A stretch of 64,000 nt of DNA from DATLGB01 sp037724045. GTDB lineage: Bacteria; Actinomycetota; Thermoleophilia; Solirubrobacterales; Solirubrobacteraceae. The stretch is taken from positions 25,449-89,448 of the forward strand of contig JBBJOW010000009.1 in the NCBI GenBank assembly GCA_037724045.1, given 5' to 3'. Positions 16,445-24,889 of this stretch are shown here, one piece after another. Under the pieces are notes generated by a model. It made no database searches. It had not been told where the DNA came from and saw nothing but the letters and a program-made list of their open reading frames with translations. The position numbers and the translations under genes were made by a program. Every line of letters begins with the position of its first letter. The first letter of the stretch is position 1.

Positions 16445-17075
16445 TGTACGCGAGGACGTGAGCGGGGATCGGGCCATCCGTATCGGGTATCGGCTCGCCC
16501 GGCGCAGTGCTCAAGGGCACGACGCCCGCCCACACGTCAAGCTCGTAGTCGGCGTCGTCGTCGACGGGTGGGCCGCTGCGGACCTTGGCGGAGCCCTCGT
16601 CGATCGGCATCGACAGCACGATCGTGCCCTTGAGCTCCTGCCGGGTCGGCCAGCGCACCTCGGGCCAGCGGCCGGGGACGAGCTTCTCCGTGAACGCCTC
16701 CAGCGCGGCGGTCTTCGCCTCGTCGCCCTCCACGAGGCTGGCCCTGCCGAGCAGGACGACCGAGCGGTAGTTCATCGAGTGGTGGAAGGCCGAGCGCGCG
16801 AGCACGAGGCCGTCGACGAGGGTCACCGTCACGCACACGGGCGCGCCCGCAGCGAGGACACGCATGGCGCGCCCGGCGGCGGATCCGTGCAGCAGCAGGT
16901 CGTCGCCGACACGGGCGTGGATGGTGGGCAGCACGAGGGGCTGCCCGTCGTCGACGAGCCCGAGGTGGCAGATGGGCGCCTCGTCGAGGATGGCGTCGAT
17001 GACCGCGCGGTCGTAGACGCCGCGGCTCGGATTGCGGCGGACGCGTGTTCTCTCTGTTCTGGTACAGTCGGTCAT
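16425..17075 (-). CDS. Pyridoxamine 5-phosphate oxidase family (NimA-like) flavoprotein
   Basis: A 216-residue protein of the split-barrel flavin-binding family. DEAPICHLGLVDDGQPLVLPT and HHSMNYRSVVLLGRASLV match this family. The substrate is uncertain; many members are FMN-dependent reductases of unknown role. The gene diverges from a MocR-type regulator with only 2 bp between the two start codons, and the L,D-transpeptidase gene follows with an overlap. The arrangement suggests that the MocR protein controls it. Confidence 0.8.
   Translation of the reverse strand: MTDCTRTERTRVRRNPSRGVYDRAVIDAILDEAPICHLGLVDDGQPLVLPTIHARVGDDLLLHGSAAGRAMRVLAAGAPVCVTVTLVDGLVLARSAFHHSMNYRSVVLLGRASLVEGDEAKTAALEAFTEKLVPGRWPEVRWPTRQELKGTIVLSMPIDEGSAKVRSGPPVDDDADYELDVWAGVVPLSTAPGEPIPDTDGPIPAHVLAYSARHQA
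17060..17068 (+). promoter_or_regulatory. Extended -10 of the mocR-like gene
   Basis: TGGTACAGT has the form of an extended -10 (TGn-TACAGT). It ends 9 bp before the GTG at 17078, so the mRNA is probably leaderless. The same bases are inside the start region of the divergent oxidase gene, so binding here would affect both. Confidence 0.45.
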
Positions 17076-17077
17076 CT

Positions 17078-18355
17078 GTGTCGGCGCAGACTATCACGGG
17101 ACGGAGCGCGCGCGAGCTCGCGGCGCACGTGGAAGCGGCCGTGCTGAGCGGCGCGCTCACGGCCGGGAACCGGCTCCCGAGCGTGCGCTCGCTCGCCCGG
17201 GCCAATGACCTGAGCCCCACGACGGTGTCGGCCGCCTACGCCGACCTCAAGCGCCGCGGGGTGGTGACGGCGCGGCCGCGGAGCGGCATGAGGGTCGCCG
17301 CGCGCTCGCCGGTGGCTCCAGTCACCGCCTGGGCCGTTCCCGACGGCGTGCGCGATCTGAGCGCCGGCAATCCCGACCCTGCGCTGCTCCCGGACGTCCG
17401 CGGCGCCTTCGCGCAGCTTGACGCCGCGCCGCGCATGTACGGCGCAGACCCGGTGGACCGAGGCCTGCGTGCGGCGGCGGGCGCCGCGCTTGCCGCCGAC
17501 GGCCTCGACACGACCCACCTGTGCGTCGTCAACGGTGCGCTCGACGGGATCGAGCGCGCGCTCGCCGCCCACCTTGCGCCGGGCGACACCGTGGCCGTCG
17601 AGGACCCTGGCTTTCCCGCCGTCTTCGACGTCGTCCGCGCGCTCGGGCTGCGCCTCGCACCGATCACCGCGGACGCCATCCCATCCCAAGCGCGCGCGGT
17701 CGTGCTCACCCCGCGGGGGCAGAACCCGACCGGGGCGGTGCTCGGCGCCGCCCGCGCCCGCCGGCTGCGCGCGACCCTGAAGCCAAGCGTGCTGCTGATC
17801 GAGGACGACCACCTCGGCCCGGTGTCGGGCGCGCCGCTGCGCACGCTCGCCGCCGGCCACGATCGCTGGGTCGCCGTCCGCTCGACCTCGAAGTGGCTCG
17901 GCCCGGACCTGCGCCTGGCCGTGCTCGCCGGCGACGCGGACACGGTCGCCCGCGTCGCCGCCCGGCAGGCGATCGGCCCCGGATGGGTCTCCACGCTCGT
18001 CCAGCGCGCCGTCGCGCAGCTGTGGGCGGACCCTGAGGTCGCCGCGCTGGCCGAACAGGCCGCGACCGTCTACGCCGGCCGGCGCCGTGCGCTGCTCGAG
18101 GCCCTGCAGGCGCGCGGCATCGCCGCCACCGGCGAGAGCGGCCTGAACGTCTGGATCGCCCTCGCCGACGAGGACCGCGCCGTCGCCGGCCTGCTCGCCT
18201 GCGGCTGGGCGGTCACCCCGGGCGCACGGTTTCGCCTCGACACGCCGCCCGCGATCCGCGTCACCGTCGCGACGCTGCGCCCCACCGAGGCGCCCCGGCT
18301 CGCAGCCGACCTCGCCGCCGTCCTGACCCCCGCCGCCCGGACCCGTGCCGCCTGA
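17078..18355 (+). CDS. MocR-type regulator: GntR HTH fused to aminotransferase fold
   Basis: A 425-residue protein. Residues 1-75 are a GntR winged helix (SGALTAGNRLPSVRSLA and LSPTTVSAAYADLKRRG). The rest is a type I aminotransferase fold with GQNPTGAVLG, the PLP lysine in RSTSKWLGPDLR, and a C-terminal small domain. Such proteins sense PLP or amine ligands and often regulate an adjacent divergent gene, here the PNPOx-like gene. GTG 17078 is chosen because it follows the -10 box and avoids the overlap that a start at 17045 would cause. Confidence 0.88.
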   Translation: MSAQTITGRSARELAAHVEAAVLSGALTAGNRLPSVRSLARANDLSPTTVSAAYADLKRRGVVTARPRSGMRVAARSPVAPVTAWAVPDGVRDLSAGNPDPALLPDVRGAFAQLDAAPRMYGADPVDRGLRAAAGAALAADGLDTTHLCVVNGALDGIERALAAHLAPGDTVAVEDPGFPAVFDVVRALGLRLAPITADAIPSQARAVVLTPRGQNPTGAVLGAARARRLRATLKPSVLLIEDDHLGPVSGAPLRTLAAGHDRWVAVRSTSKWLGPDLRLAVLAGDADTVARVAARQAIGPGWVSTLVQRAVAQLWADPEVAALAEQAATVYAGRRRALLEALQARGIAATGESGLNVWIALADEDRAVAGLLACGWAVTPGARFRLDTPPAIRVTVATLRPTEAPRLAADLAAVLTPAARTRAA

Positions 18356-18785
18356 GGTCCGCCCGGCCCGCCGCGAGGAGGCCGCCGCCGTCGCAGCCGC
18401 CTACGACTGGCTCTTCGCTGCGCCGGGCGTGATGCCCTCCGAATGGGACGCCGGCCGCGCGGCCACGGCGCTCGCCAGGCTGATGGGCGGAGACCGCCAC
18501 GAGGTGCTTGTCGCCGACGACCTCAGCGGCTTCTGCACGGTCTACCTCGACATCGCGTCGGTGCGCTTCGGTCAGCGCGCGTGGATCGAGGACCTTGCCG
18601 TCGACCCCGCCCACCGCAGCGCCGGGATCGGCAAGGCGCTTTTGGACACAGCCCGAGCCTGGGCCCGCGAACGCGGCGCGACGCACCTCGAACTCGACTC
18701 GGCCGACACGCGCACGGACGCGCACCGCTTCTACGAGCGCGAGCAGCCCGCCTGGCGCTCGCGCAGCTTCGGCTACCTCCTCTAA
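18345..18785 (+). CDS. GNAT family N-acetyltransferase
   Basis: A 146-residue single-domain acetyltransferase. The acetyl-CoA loop is in VDPAHRSAGIGKALLDTARAWA, followed by GATHLELDSADTRTDAHRFYER. The GTG start overlaps the end of the mocR-like gene by 11 bp, so the two are co-translated. Its stop codon TAA is the first part of the palindrome at 18782-18802. The substrate is unknown. Confidence 0.82.
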   Translation: MPPEVRPARREEAAAVAAAYDWLFAAPGVMPSEWDAGRAATALARLMGGDRHEVLVADDLSGFCTVYLDIASVRFGQRAWIEDLAVDPAHRSAGIGKALLDTARAWARERGATHLELDSADTRTDAHRFYEREQPAWRSRSFGYLL

Positions 18786-18802
18786 GCCTGGATCCAGGCT
18801 AA
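18782..18802. repeat. Short palindrome that ends two convergent genes
   Basis: The core AGCCTGGATCCAGGCT is a perfect 16-bp palindrome. TAA at its left end is the acetyltransferase stop and TAG on the other strand is the parA-like stop, so the genes are only 13 bp apart. The ends match the terminal repeat of the element at 45592-45753, so this may be a collapsed copy of it. CTAA flanks the palindrome on both sides. It may also work as a bidirectional terminator. Confidence 0.6.
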
Positions 18803-19602
18803 GCCGCGGGCGCCGGGGCGGTGTCGGCGATGAGCTTCTTGAGCTTGCGGCGCGGGCCGGTCATGCCGACGCGGAAGAGGATCTCGTCGGCGAGGTAGAG
18901 GTAGTCCGCGCCGAGATCAGGCCGGTGGTCGAGGATCGACTTCGCGCGCTCGGCGGACTCCGCGTAGGCGATCGAGGAGCGGATCACGGTTTCGAAGATC
19001 TTCTCGGGGAAGTGCTCCTTGAGCGAGACGAACGCCTCACGCGAGTGGACCGTGCGCATGTCGGCGATGTTCAGCACCACGCCGAGCCACTGCAGGTCGT
19101 CGTTGTAGTACTCCTTGGCCTGCTCGACGACCTCCAGGGCGCCCTCGACACCCTGCAGCGCGAAGTACTGCGCCTCGGAGGAGATCAGCGCCCAGTCGGC
19201 GGCGACGAGGCCGTTGACGGTGAGCAGGCCGAGCGCCGGCGGGCAGTCGACGAGGATCACGTCGTAGCTCTTGCGCGCCTCCTTGAGCGCCTTGCGCAGC
19301 ACGAGCTCGCGGCCCATCTTGCCGCTCAGCGAACGCTCCACCTCGGCGAGGATGGGGGAGGCGGGCATGACGCCGTTGTGGATGGCCTCACGCGCCTTCG
19401 CCTTGCCCGCGAGCACGTCGGCCACGGTCGGGGCCGCGTCCGGCGGGACGTCGAAGTAGTCCGACAGGTTGCCCTGCGGGTCGAGGTCGATGGCGAGGAC
19501 CTCGAGGTCGAGACGGCGCAGCACGTCGGCAAGCGTGCGAACGGTCGTCGTCTTCCCGGTCCCGCCCTTGAGCGAGAGGACAGCGATGGTGGCGGCGGCC
19601 AT
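18799..19602 (-). CDS. ParA family ATPase
   Basis: A 267-residue P-loop ATPase of the ParA/Soj type. The deviant Walker A KGGTGKTTT is at residues 12-20, IDLDPQGNLSDYF follows, and DVILVDCPPALGLLT is the Walker B/A-prime region. No parB is adjacent and there is no parS-like site that I can see, so it may not be the chromosome-segregation ParA. It lies next to FHA and zinc-ribbon genes. The hairpin element at 19632 begins 30 bp upstream of its start, within its promoter region; a TAGGGT hexamer remains between them. Confidence 0.85.
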   Translation of the reverse strand: MAAATIAVLSLKGGTGKTTTVRTLADVLRRLDLEVLAIDLDPQGNLSDYFDVPPDAAPTVADVLAGKAKAREAIHNGVMPASPILAEVERSLSGKMGRELVLRKALKEARKSYDVILVDCPPALGLLTVNGLVAADWALISSEAQYFALQGVEGALEVVEQAKEYYNDDLQWLGVVLNIADMRTVHSREAFVSLKEHFPEKIFETVIRSSIAYAESAERAKSILDHRPDLGADYLYLADEILFRVGMTGPRRKLKKLIADTAPAPAA

Positions 19603-19631
19603 GCTTCGGTCGCCACCCTACCGAAGCGGCC

Positions 19632-19799
19632 TAGATGGTTGATTCCACGAGACCCGTGGTTCCAGGCACGCTGATGACCGAGCCGGGCGCGGTCGGCCGG
19701 CGAAGCCCGTACCGGTGGTACGGGCGAACCGGACGGGCGTGAACCGGCGAAGCGTCAGCGGCGTGCCTGGGGCCGCGGGGTCGTGTAATCAACCATCTA
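19632..19799. mobile_element. MITE-like hairpin element, copy A (168 bp)
   Basis: Starts TAGATGGTTGATT and ends in the inverted repeat of the same. The arms pair imperfectly for about 48 bp, and the middle has a second hairpin, CCCGTACC-GGT-GGTACGGG. It has no coding capacity. The right end CTA at 19797-19799 is the TAG stop codon of the FHA gene. Its interior aligns, in reverse, with the core of the 38161 element. CTAG is at the left end and CTAA at the right. Confidence 0.75.
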
Positions 19800-20279
19800 A
19801 TCGGAGGTGTTGGCCGCGGTGCCGACGGGTGAGCCGACGGTCGCGGTGTCCAGGAAGATCAGGGTGTGGCGGCCGACGACGATCTGGTCGCCGTCGGTCA
19901 GCGGGCTCCACTCCACGCGCCGCCCGTTGACGTACACACCGTTGAGCGACCGGTCGTCGAGCACGCGCGTGCCGTCGGCCTGGTGGACGATCAGGGCGTG
20001 GCGGCGGGAGACCGTCGCGTCGTCGAAGCGCACGTCGGCGGCCAGTGAGCGCCCGATGCGCGTCCATTCGCGCTGCACGGGCACGACCTGATGGCTGCCG
20101 GAGTCCTCGAAGGCGAGGTACTTGCCGGGCACGGTGATGCCGTCGCGCGCCTCGGCCAGCCACTCCGGCGGAGTCGGGCCGGACTCGGCAACGGGCTCAG
20201 ACGGTTCCCGCGGCAGGGCAGCTCCCTGCATCGGGAGCGTCCCGGTGCTTTCCAGCTCGCTCGGCGTACGTGGGTCCAT
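19797..20279 (-). CDS. FHA domain protein
   Basis: A 160-residue cytoplasmic protein with a Pro/Glu-rich N-terminal 60 residues and a C-terminal FHA domain. The phosphothreonine-binding signature is complete: RIGRS, TVSRRHA, and DRSLNGVYVNG. An excellent ribosome-binding site (AGGAGAGG) precedes ATG 20279. FHA proteins dock on proteins phosphorylated by Ser/Thr kinases; no such kinase is in the window. The stop codon is provided by hairpin element A. Confidence 0.88.
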   Translation of the reverse strand: MDPRTPSELESTGTLPMQGAALPREPSEPVAESGPTPPEWLAEARDGITVPGKYLAFEDSGSHQVVPVQREWTRIGRSLAADVRFDDATVSRRHALIVHQADGTRVLDDRSLNGVYVNGRRVEWSPLTDGDQIVVGRHTLIFLDTATVGSPVGTAANTSD

Positions 20280-20414
20280 TGTCCTCTCCTTTGCGTGCCG
20301 AGAATGCACGCTGATCCTCGCAACCCTCTCCGCGGAGAAGGATAGGGGGCAAGTCAAGGTTCGGACAAAGCCCCTGGAAGGTGGCGGTGCCCGGGCGTCG
20401 AACTAGCGCAAAGC

Positions 20415-20693
20415 ATGCCGACCGTCCACCCCCTGCGGCGCGTGCGCTCGCGCGCCTTCGAGATCGAGGCCGCCCTGCTGCGCGCCTCCGTCGACGCGCT
20501 CAGCGCCACCCGGCACCGCTGCCGGCACTGCCACCGGACGCCGTTGACGGGGGAGACGCTGCACTTCTACGTCGGCCGCCACCGCACGGACGCGGTCTGC
20601 GAGCTGTGCCGGCCGCTGCGTGCCGCCACGCCCGATCGCACCGAGCTGGTCCGCTCCCCCGAGCAGGCGTCGACCGTCACGCTTTGCCCCTAG
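20415..20693 (+). CDS. Small zinc-ribbon protein of unknown function
   Basis: A 92-residue protein with two CxxC pairs, CRHC and CELC, 30 residues apart, which probably bind one zinc. Between them is TPLTGETLHFYVGRHRTD. It is divergent from the FHA gene and its TAG stop codon is the first triplet of hairpin element B. I do not recognise a family with known function; a small regulatory or adaptor role is only a guess. Confidence 0.6.
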   Translation: MPTVHPLRRVRSRAFEIEAALLRASVDALSATRHRCRHCHRTPLTGETLHFYVGRHRTDAVCELCRPLRAATPDRTELVRSPEQASTVTLCP

Positions 20694-20857
20694 ATGGTTG
20701 ATTCCAAATTCGGGTGGCGCGTGCTTGCTCGCCATGCGGCGCCAGATCGCCACCCGAATCCTCGTGAATACGTCCGTATTCCCTTCGGATCCGGTCGGCG
20801 CCTGGCATCCACCTGACGGGAAAGCACGACCACGGAGGATTTGGAATCAACCATCTA
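20691..20857. mobile_element. MITE-like hairpin element, copy B (167 bp)
   Basis: Perfect 19-bp terminal inverted repeats (TAGATGGTTGATTCCAAAT), the same end sequence as copy A. Inside, 20708-20719 and 20748-20759 form a perfect 12-bp inverted repeat, and GAATACG-TC-CGTATTC at 20766-20781 forms a small hairpin. Positions 20776-20800 (25 bp) are identical to 38245-38269 in element C. CTAG flanks both ends. It is non-coding and supplies the stop of the zinc-ribbon gene. Confidence 0.85.
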
Positions 20858-20881
20858 GCCGCATAGGATCCGCCGGGCTCC

Positions 20882-21376
20882 ATGGACCCGGTCACGACCT
20901 CCGTCACCATCGACAAGCCGCGCGGCGAGGTGTTCGACTACCTCGTCGACATCGCCAACCACGCGGAGTTCATGGGGAGCCTGTTCGGCGACTGGCGCCT
21001 CACGCGTGAGGACTCCTACGGTCGCGGCGCCGGCGCGCGCTTCCGGCACCAGGGGCGCATGGACCGCTTCGGCTGGGGTGAGCTCACCTTCCTCGAGGTC
21101 GAGCCACCGCTGCGCATCGTCGGCGTCGGGAGCGGCGGCAAGTACAACCGCATCAAGACCTACTGCGAGTGGACGCTCGAGCCGGCCGGGGACGCGACGA
21201 AGGTCACGTTCATGTTCGAGACAGAGCCGCCGCTGCCCACCGACAAGATCGTCGAGGCCTTGTCGCGCAGGCGCTCCTGGTTCAAGCGCGGATCGCGCAA
21301 GGCGCTCAAGTGCCTGCGCCTGCGCCTGGAGGAGGGCCGCTCCAGTGGCGCACGGACCACCGTCGCGGGCCGGTAA
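20882..21376 (+). CDS. SRPBCC family protein (polyketide cyclase/START-like)
   Basis: A 164-residue protein that starts with TTSVTIDKPRGEVFDYLVDI, the usual first strand and helix of the START-like ligand-binding fold, and contains LTFLEVEPPLRIVGVG and YCEWTLEPAGDATKVTFMFE. Such proteins bind small hydrophobic ligands. The end is basic (RSWFKRGSRKALKCLRLRLEE). The ligand is unknown. The lipoprotein gene follows after 15 bp. Confidence 0.8.
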   Translation: MDPVTTSVTIDKPRGEVFDYLVDIANHAEFMGSLFGDWRLTREDSYGRGAGARFRHQGRMDRFGWGELTFLEVEPPLRIVGVGSGGKYNRIKTYCEWTLEPAGDATKVTFMFETEPPLPTDKIVEALSRRRSWFKRGSRKALKCLRLRLEEGRSSGARTTVAGR

Positions 21377-21391
21377 TCTCAGAGCGACCGC

Positions 21392-21958
21392 ATGCGCTCC
21401 CGCCGCCTTCTCACCGGTCTCACCTGCGCCCTCGCGCTCGTCGCGAGCGGCTGCGGCGTGGAGGAGGTCACCACGGAGGCCGACACCGAGGGCATCTGGA
21501 TCGACGTCGGCCAGCTCGACTACCACGTCCAGGGCTCGCGCCAGCTCAACCCGTTCCAGGTCCCCGACGACCGTTACCTGACCGGCCTGCCCGACGGTTA
21601 CGGCGACCCGGACGCCACGCAGACCTGGTTCGCGGTCTTCCTGCGCGTCGAGAACAAGACCGATGAGCCGGCGCCGTCGGCCGAGGAGTTCGAGATCGAG
21701 GACACCCAGGGCGTGCGCTACCAGCCCGTCCCGCTTGACACCTCCGTCAACCCTTACGCCTACGCGCCGACCGAGCTCGACGCCAAGGACAACATCCCGC
21801 ACCCGGACTCATCTGCGGAAGGCAGCTCGACCGACGGCTCCATGCTGCTCTTCAAGCTGCCGCTCGAGGGCTATCAGAACCGGCCGCTCGAATTCATCGT
21901 GCACGCACCCGAGGGCTCCGAAGGGCCCGAAGAGGCGCTGCTCGACCTCGACGTCTAG
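21392..21958 (+). CDS. Predicted lipoprotein of unknown function
   Basis: A 188-residue protein with a classical type II signal peptide: a basic start (MRSRRLL), a hydrophobic core, and the lipobox LVASGC with Cys21. Lgt (9181) should modify it. The mature part is acidic and contains WFAVFLRVENKTDEPAPSAEEF, which resembles DUF4352-like beta-sandwich domains. It converges with the penicillin-binding protein gene (4-bp overlap). The role outside the membrane is unknown. Confidence 0.75.
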   Translation: MRSRRLLTGLTCALALVASGCGVEEVTTEADTEGIWIDVGQLDYHVQGSRQLNPFQVPDDRYLTGLPDGYGDPDATQTWFAVFLRVENKTDEPAPSAEEFEIEDTQGVRYQPVPLDTSVNPYAYAPTELDAKDNIPHPDSSAEGSSTDGSMLLFKLPLEGYQNRPLEFIVHAPEGSEGPEEALLDLDV

Positions 21959-23643
21959 CGGGCCCCCAGGGCCTCCTCGAGGACGATCTTCGCGGCGGGT
22001 GCGGCCGTCGCGCCGCCCGCACCCGCGCCGACCAGCAGCACGGAGACGACGACCTTGGGCCGCTTCGCAGGGGCGAAGGCGACGAACCACGCGTCGGTGT
22101 TGGCGGGGTCGCTCTCGATGATGGCGTCCGGGTCGTCGGGATCGGGCACCGTGCTGCGCAGCTCCGCGGTGCCGGTCTTGCCCGCGACCTGGACGCCCTC
22201 GACGGCCGCGGCGGTGCCGGTGCCCTCCGTCACCACGGCCTGCATGAAGCGGGTGAGGACCGCGGCGGTCTCCTCGGAGACGGCGCGGGTGACCGCTCCC
22301 TGGGCGTCGCGCGCGAACACCGGGCGCACCCGTTCCCCGCCGTTGGCGATGGCGCCCGCGACCTCGGCCATGCCCAGCGGCAGCGAGGTGACCTGGCCCT
22401 GCCCGATCGCGCTCGACCCAACCGCGAGGTCGTCGCCGATCGCGGACGCCGGGGGGATGGATCCGGGCGCGTCCTCGCCGTCGTTGAAGCCGAAGGCCTC
22501 CGCCGTCTCGACCAGCCCCTCGGCGCCGAGCTCCGCGCCCATCGGGGCGAAGACGGAGTTGCAGGACTCCGCGAAGGCCTCCTCGAGGGTGCCGCCGCAC
22601 GCCTCGCCGTTGGCGTTCTCGAGGCTGACGCCCGACAGGACCGCCTCGGTCTGGATGGGGAACTCGTCGTCGGCCTCGACCGTGCCGGCCTCGAGGGCCC
22701 CGGCGAGCGTGATGATCTTGAAGGTGGAGCCGGGCGGCTGGGGTGAGCAGCAATTGAAGCCGGCGATCGCGAGCACCTCGCCGGTGCGCGGGCGGGTGAC
22801 GGCGATGCCGCCCAGGCGCCCGGCCAGCGCCGTGACGGCGGCCGCGTCGAGGTCGAGGTCGATCGAGGTGCGCACCGGATCGCCGGCCTCGGGCTCGGTG
22901 GTGGCGAGCACCCGCGCGCCCGCGCTGAGCGTGCCGCCGAGCCGGCCGGCGAGGCGCTCCTCGAACTCGCGCTCGAGCCCGGTCAGTCCGACCGTGGCGT
23001 CCTCGGGATAGCCGAGCACCGCGTAGCGCTCGGCCTCCTCCTTGGGAATCGGGCCGATGGAGCCGACGACGCCGGGTGCGACCGCGAGGTCCGAGCCGCG
23101 TTCGTCTCCGCCCGCGAGGGTCTGGCCGTCGCGCGCCTGCAGGTCCGCGCGCGGCGGCAGCTCGACCTCCGAGGCGAGCTCCTCGCCGTCGCGCAGCCCC
23201 GGGAAGACGAGCCGGCGGGCGAAGACGACCCCGGAGACGTCGTCGGCGTCGGTGACCACGGAGAAGAGCAGCTCGCCGGCAACGGTTCCGAACAGCCGCG
23301 TCGTCGCCTCCATCGGGACGCGGAAGTCGTTGTCGTCCTGCTCGAGGCGCCCTGCCGCGCGCACCGACTCGAGGGTGGCGGCCTGCGCGGCGCGACGGTA
23401 GAGGCTGCGCACGCCGGCGACCGAGTACTGCTCGCGCGAAGGGGCGTCGAGCAGCTCGTACATGCTGCCCACCTCCCCGCGCTCCCATGCGGCCAGGAAG
23501 CGCTCGGCGATCACGCGCTCGCGAGGCTCGTGGCGGGCGCCGATGAGCAGCCCGGCGCCGAACGCGACGGAGGCGATCAGCAGCAGCGGGAGCAGCCGGG
23601 CGAAGAGGCGGCGACGCCGCTCGGAAGAAAGCACGATGGACAC
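21955..23643 (-). CDS. Penicillin-binding protein, class B-like transpeptidase
   Basis: A 562-residue membrane-anchored transpeptidase. There is one membrane segment (about residues 15-36), then an NTF2-like domain of the MecA-N type (residues 40-150). The transpeptidase motifs are complete: STFK with Ser306 and Lys309, SCN at 360-362, and KTGT at 489-492. It cross-links peptidoglycan outside the membrane. The MecA-type N-domain is found in low-affinity PBPs, but beta-lactam resistance cannot be inferred. It diverges from the MarP-like gene by 16 bp. Confidence 0.9.
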   Translation of the reverse strand: MSIVLSSERRRRLFARLLPLLLIASVAFGAGLLIGARHEPRERVIAERFLAAWERGEVGSMYELLDAPSREQYSVAGVRSLYRRAAQAATLESVRAAGRLEQDDNDFRVPMEATTRLFGTVAGELLFSVVTDADDVSGVVFARRLVFPGLRDGEELASEVELPPRADLQARDGQTLAGGDERGSDLAVAPGVVGSIGPIPKEEAERYAVLGYPEDATVGLTGLEREFEERLAGRLGGTLSAGARVLATTEPEAGDPVRTSIDLDLDAAAVTALAGRLGGIAVTRPRTGEVLAIAGFNCCSPQPPGSTFKIITLAGALEAGTVEADDEFPIQTEAVLSGVSLENANGEACGGTLEEAFAESCNSVFAPMGAELGAEGLVETAEAFGFNDGEDAPGSIPPASAIGDDLAVGSSAIGQGQVTSLPLGMAEVAGAIANGGERVRPVFARDAQGAVTRAVSEETAAVLTRFMQAVVTEGTGTAAAVEGVQVAGKTGTAELRSTVPDPDDPDAIIESDPANTDAWFVAFAPAKRPKVVVSVLLVGAGAGGATAAPAAKIVLEEALGAR

Positions 23644-23659
23644 GAGTCAGGGATATTGA

Positions 23660-24811
23660 ATGGCAATGGCCGCCGTGGACTGGATCATCGTTGGCGTAGT
23701 CGCGCTCAGCGTGCTGTTCGGCTCGCTCCAGGGGTTCCTGTCCGGCGCCCTGTCGCTCGCCGGATTCGCCGCAGGGGCGTGGGTCGGGACGCGGGTCGGC
23801 CCGCTGCTGCTCTCCGACGGCAAGGAATCCCCGTACGCACCCCTGTTCGGCCTCGTCGGCGCGGTCGTGGTCGGCGGCGTGCTGGCGTCGGGCTTCGAGG
23901 GGATCGGCTCGCGGGCGCGCTGGGCCCTGCGCCGGACGCCCGGGCTCGGGTTCCTCGACGCTGCGCTCGGCGCGGTGCTGATGGGGGCGGTGGGGCTCGC
24001 GTTCGCGTGGGTCCTCGGCGCCATCGCACTGCAGACGCCGGGCGCGCGCGAGCTGCGCCGCCCCATCCAGCGCTCCGCGATCCTGACCGCCGTCAACGAC
24101 GTCCTGCCGTCGCGCAGCCTGCTCAACGCGCTCGAGCGCTTCGACCCCTTCCCGCAGATCGCGGGCCCTGACATCGACTCGAAGCCGCCGCCGAAGGGGA
24201 TCGGCAGCGACCCGCAGATCGTCGCCGCCGCGGACTCCGTGGTGAAGATCCTCGGCACCGCGTGCGGGCTCGGCGTGGAGGGGTCTGGATGGGTGGCGCG
24301 TGACGGGCTCGTGGTCACGAACGCGCACGTGATCGCGGGTCAGGACGACACCACGGTGCTCGTCGCCGGCGAGGGGGAGGAGCTCGACGCGACCGCCGTC
24401 GCCTTCGACGCCAAGAACGACGTGGCCGTGCTGCAGGTCTCCGGTCTGGGCGCCGAGGCGCTGCCGCTGGCGCGCTCGCCGCAGGACGGGACGGCCGCGG
24501 CGGTGCTCGGCTTCCCGCTCGACGGCCCGTACCGCGTCCGCAACGCCCGACTGGGCGCGACGAGCGAGGTGCTCACCCAGGACGCCTACGGCTCCGGGCC
24601 CGTGCGGCGGTCGATCGTCTCCCTGCGCGGGCTCGTCCAGCCGGGCAACAGCGGCGGCCCGGTCGTCGACGGTCGGGGGCGCGTGGTGGCGACCGTCTTC
24701 GCGGCGGCGACGAGCGGTCCGCGCGGTGGTTACGGCGTTCCGAACGCGATCGTCTCAGAGGCTCTCGCGGGCGCGCGCGACGCCGTCTCCACGGGAGATT
24801 GCGCGCGTTAG
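23660..24811 (+). CDS. MarP-like membrane serine protease (CvpA + trypsin domains)
   Basis: A 383-residue protein. Residues 1-130 hold four membrane segments of the CvpA type. The rest is a chymotrypsin-fold domain with the catalytic triad His223 (TNAHVIAG), Asp254 (KNDVAVLQV) and Ser331 (PGNSGGPV). This is the architecture of mycobacterial MarP (Rv3671c), which protects cells in acid and oxidative stress and activates a cell-wall hydrolase. Its proximity to wall genes (PBP, L,D-transpeptidase, M23) fits such a role. ATG 23666 is another possible start. Confidence 0.88.
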   Translation: MAMAAVDWIIVGVVALSVLFGSLQGFLSGALSLAGFAAGAWVGTRVGPLLLSDGKESPYAPLFGLVGAVVVGGVLASGFEGIGSRARWALRRTPGLGFLDAALGAVLMGAVGLAFAWVLGAIALQTPGARELRRPIQRSAILTAVNDVLPSRSLLNALERFDPFPQIAGPDIDSKPPPKGIGSDPQIVAAADSVVKILGTACGLGVEGSGWVARDGLVVTNAHVIAGQDDTTVLVAGEGEELDATAVAFDAKNDVAVLQVSGLGAEALPLARSPQDGTAAAVLGFPLDGPYRVRNARLGATSEVLTQDAYGSGPVRRSIVSLRGLVQPGNSGGPVVDGRGRVVATVFAAATSGPRGGYGVPNAIVSEALAGARDAVSTGDCAR

Positions 24812-24874
24812 GGGTGGCGAGGCCCATCGTTGGCGGAGCGCCGGCCGAATACGGCCCCACCCACCCCGAGCGTC

Positions 24875-24880
24875 TACTCT
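24875..24880 (+). promoter_or_regulatory. Candidate -10 hexamer of topB
   Basis: TACTCT ends 9 bp before the ATG of topB, which suggests a leaderless or nearly leaderless transcript. Confidence 0.4.
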
Positions 24881-24889
24881 CGGCCACAG

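Noticed and set aside
18799..19602. Chromosome segregation parA locus with origin
   Set aside because: There is no parB, no parS-like palindrome and no dnaA or gidB nearby; a lone ParA-family ATPase is the safer call.
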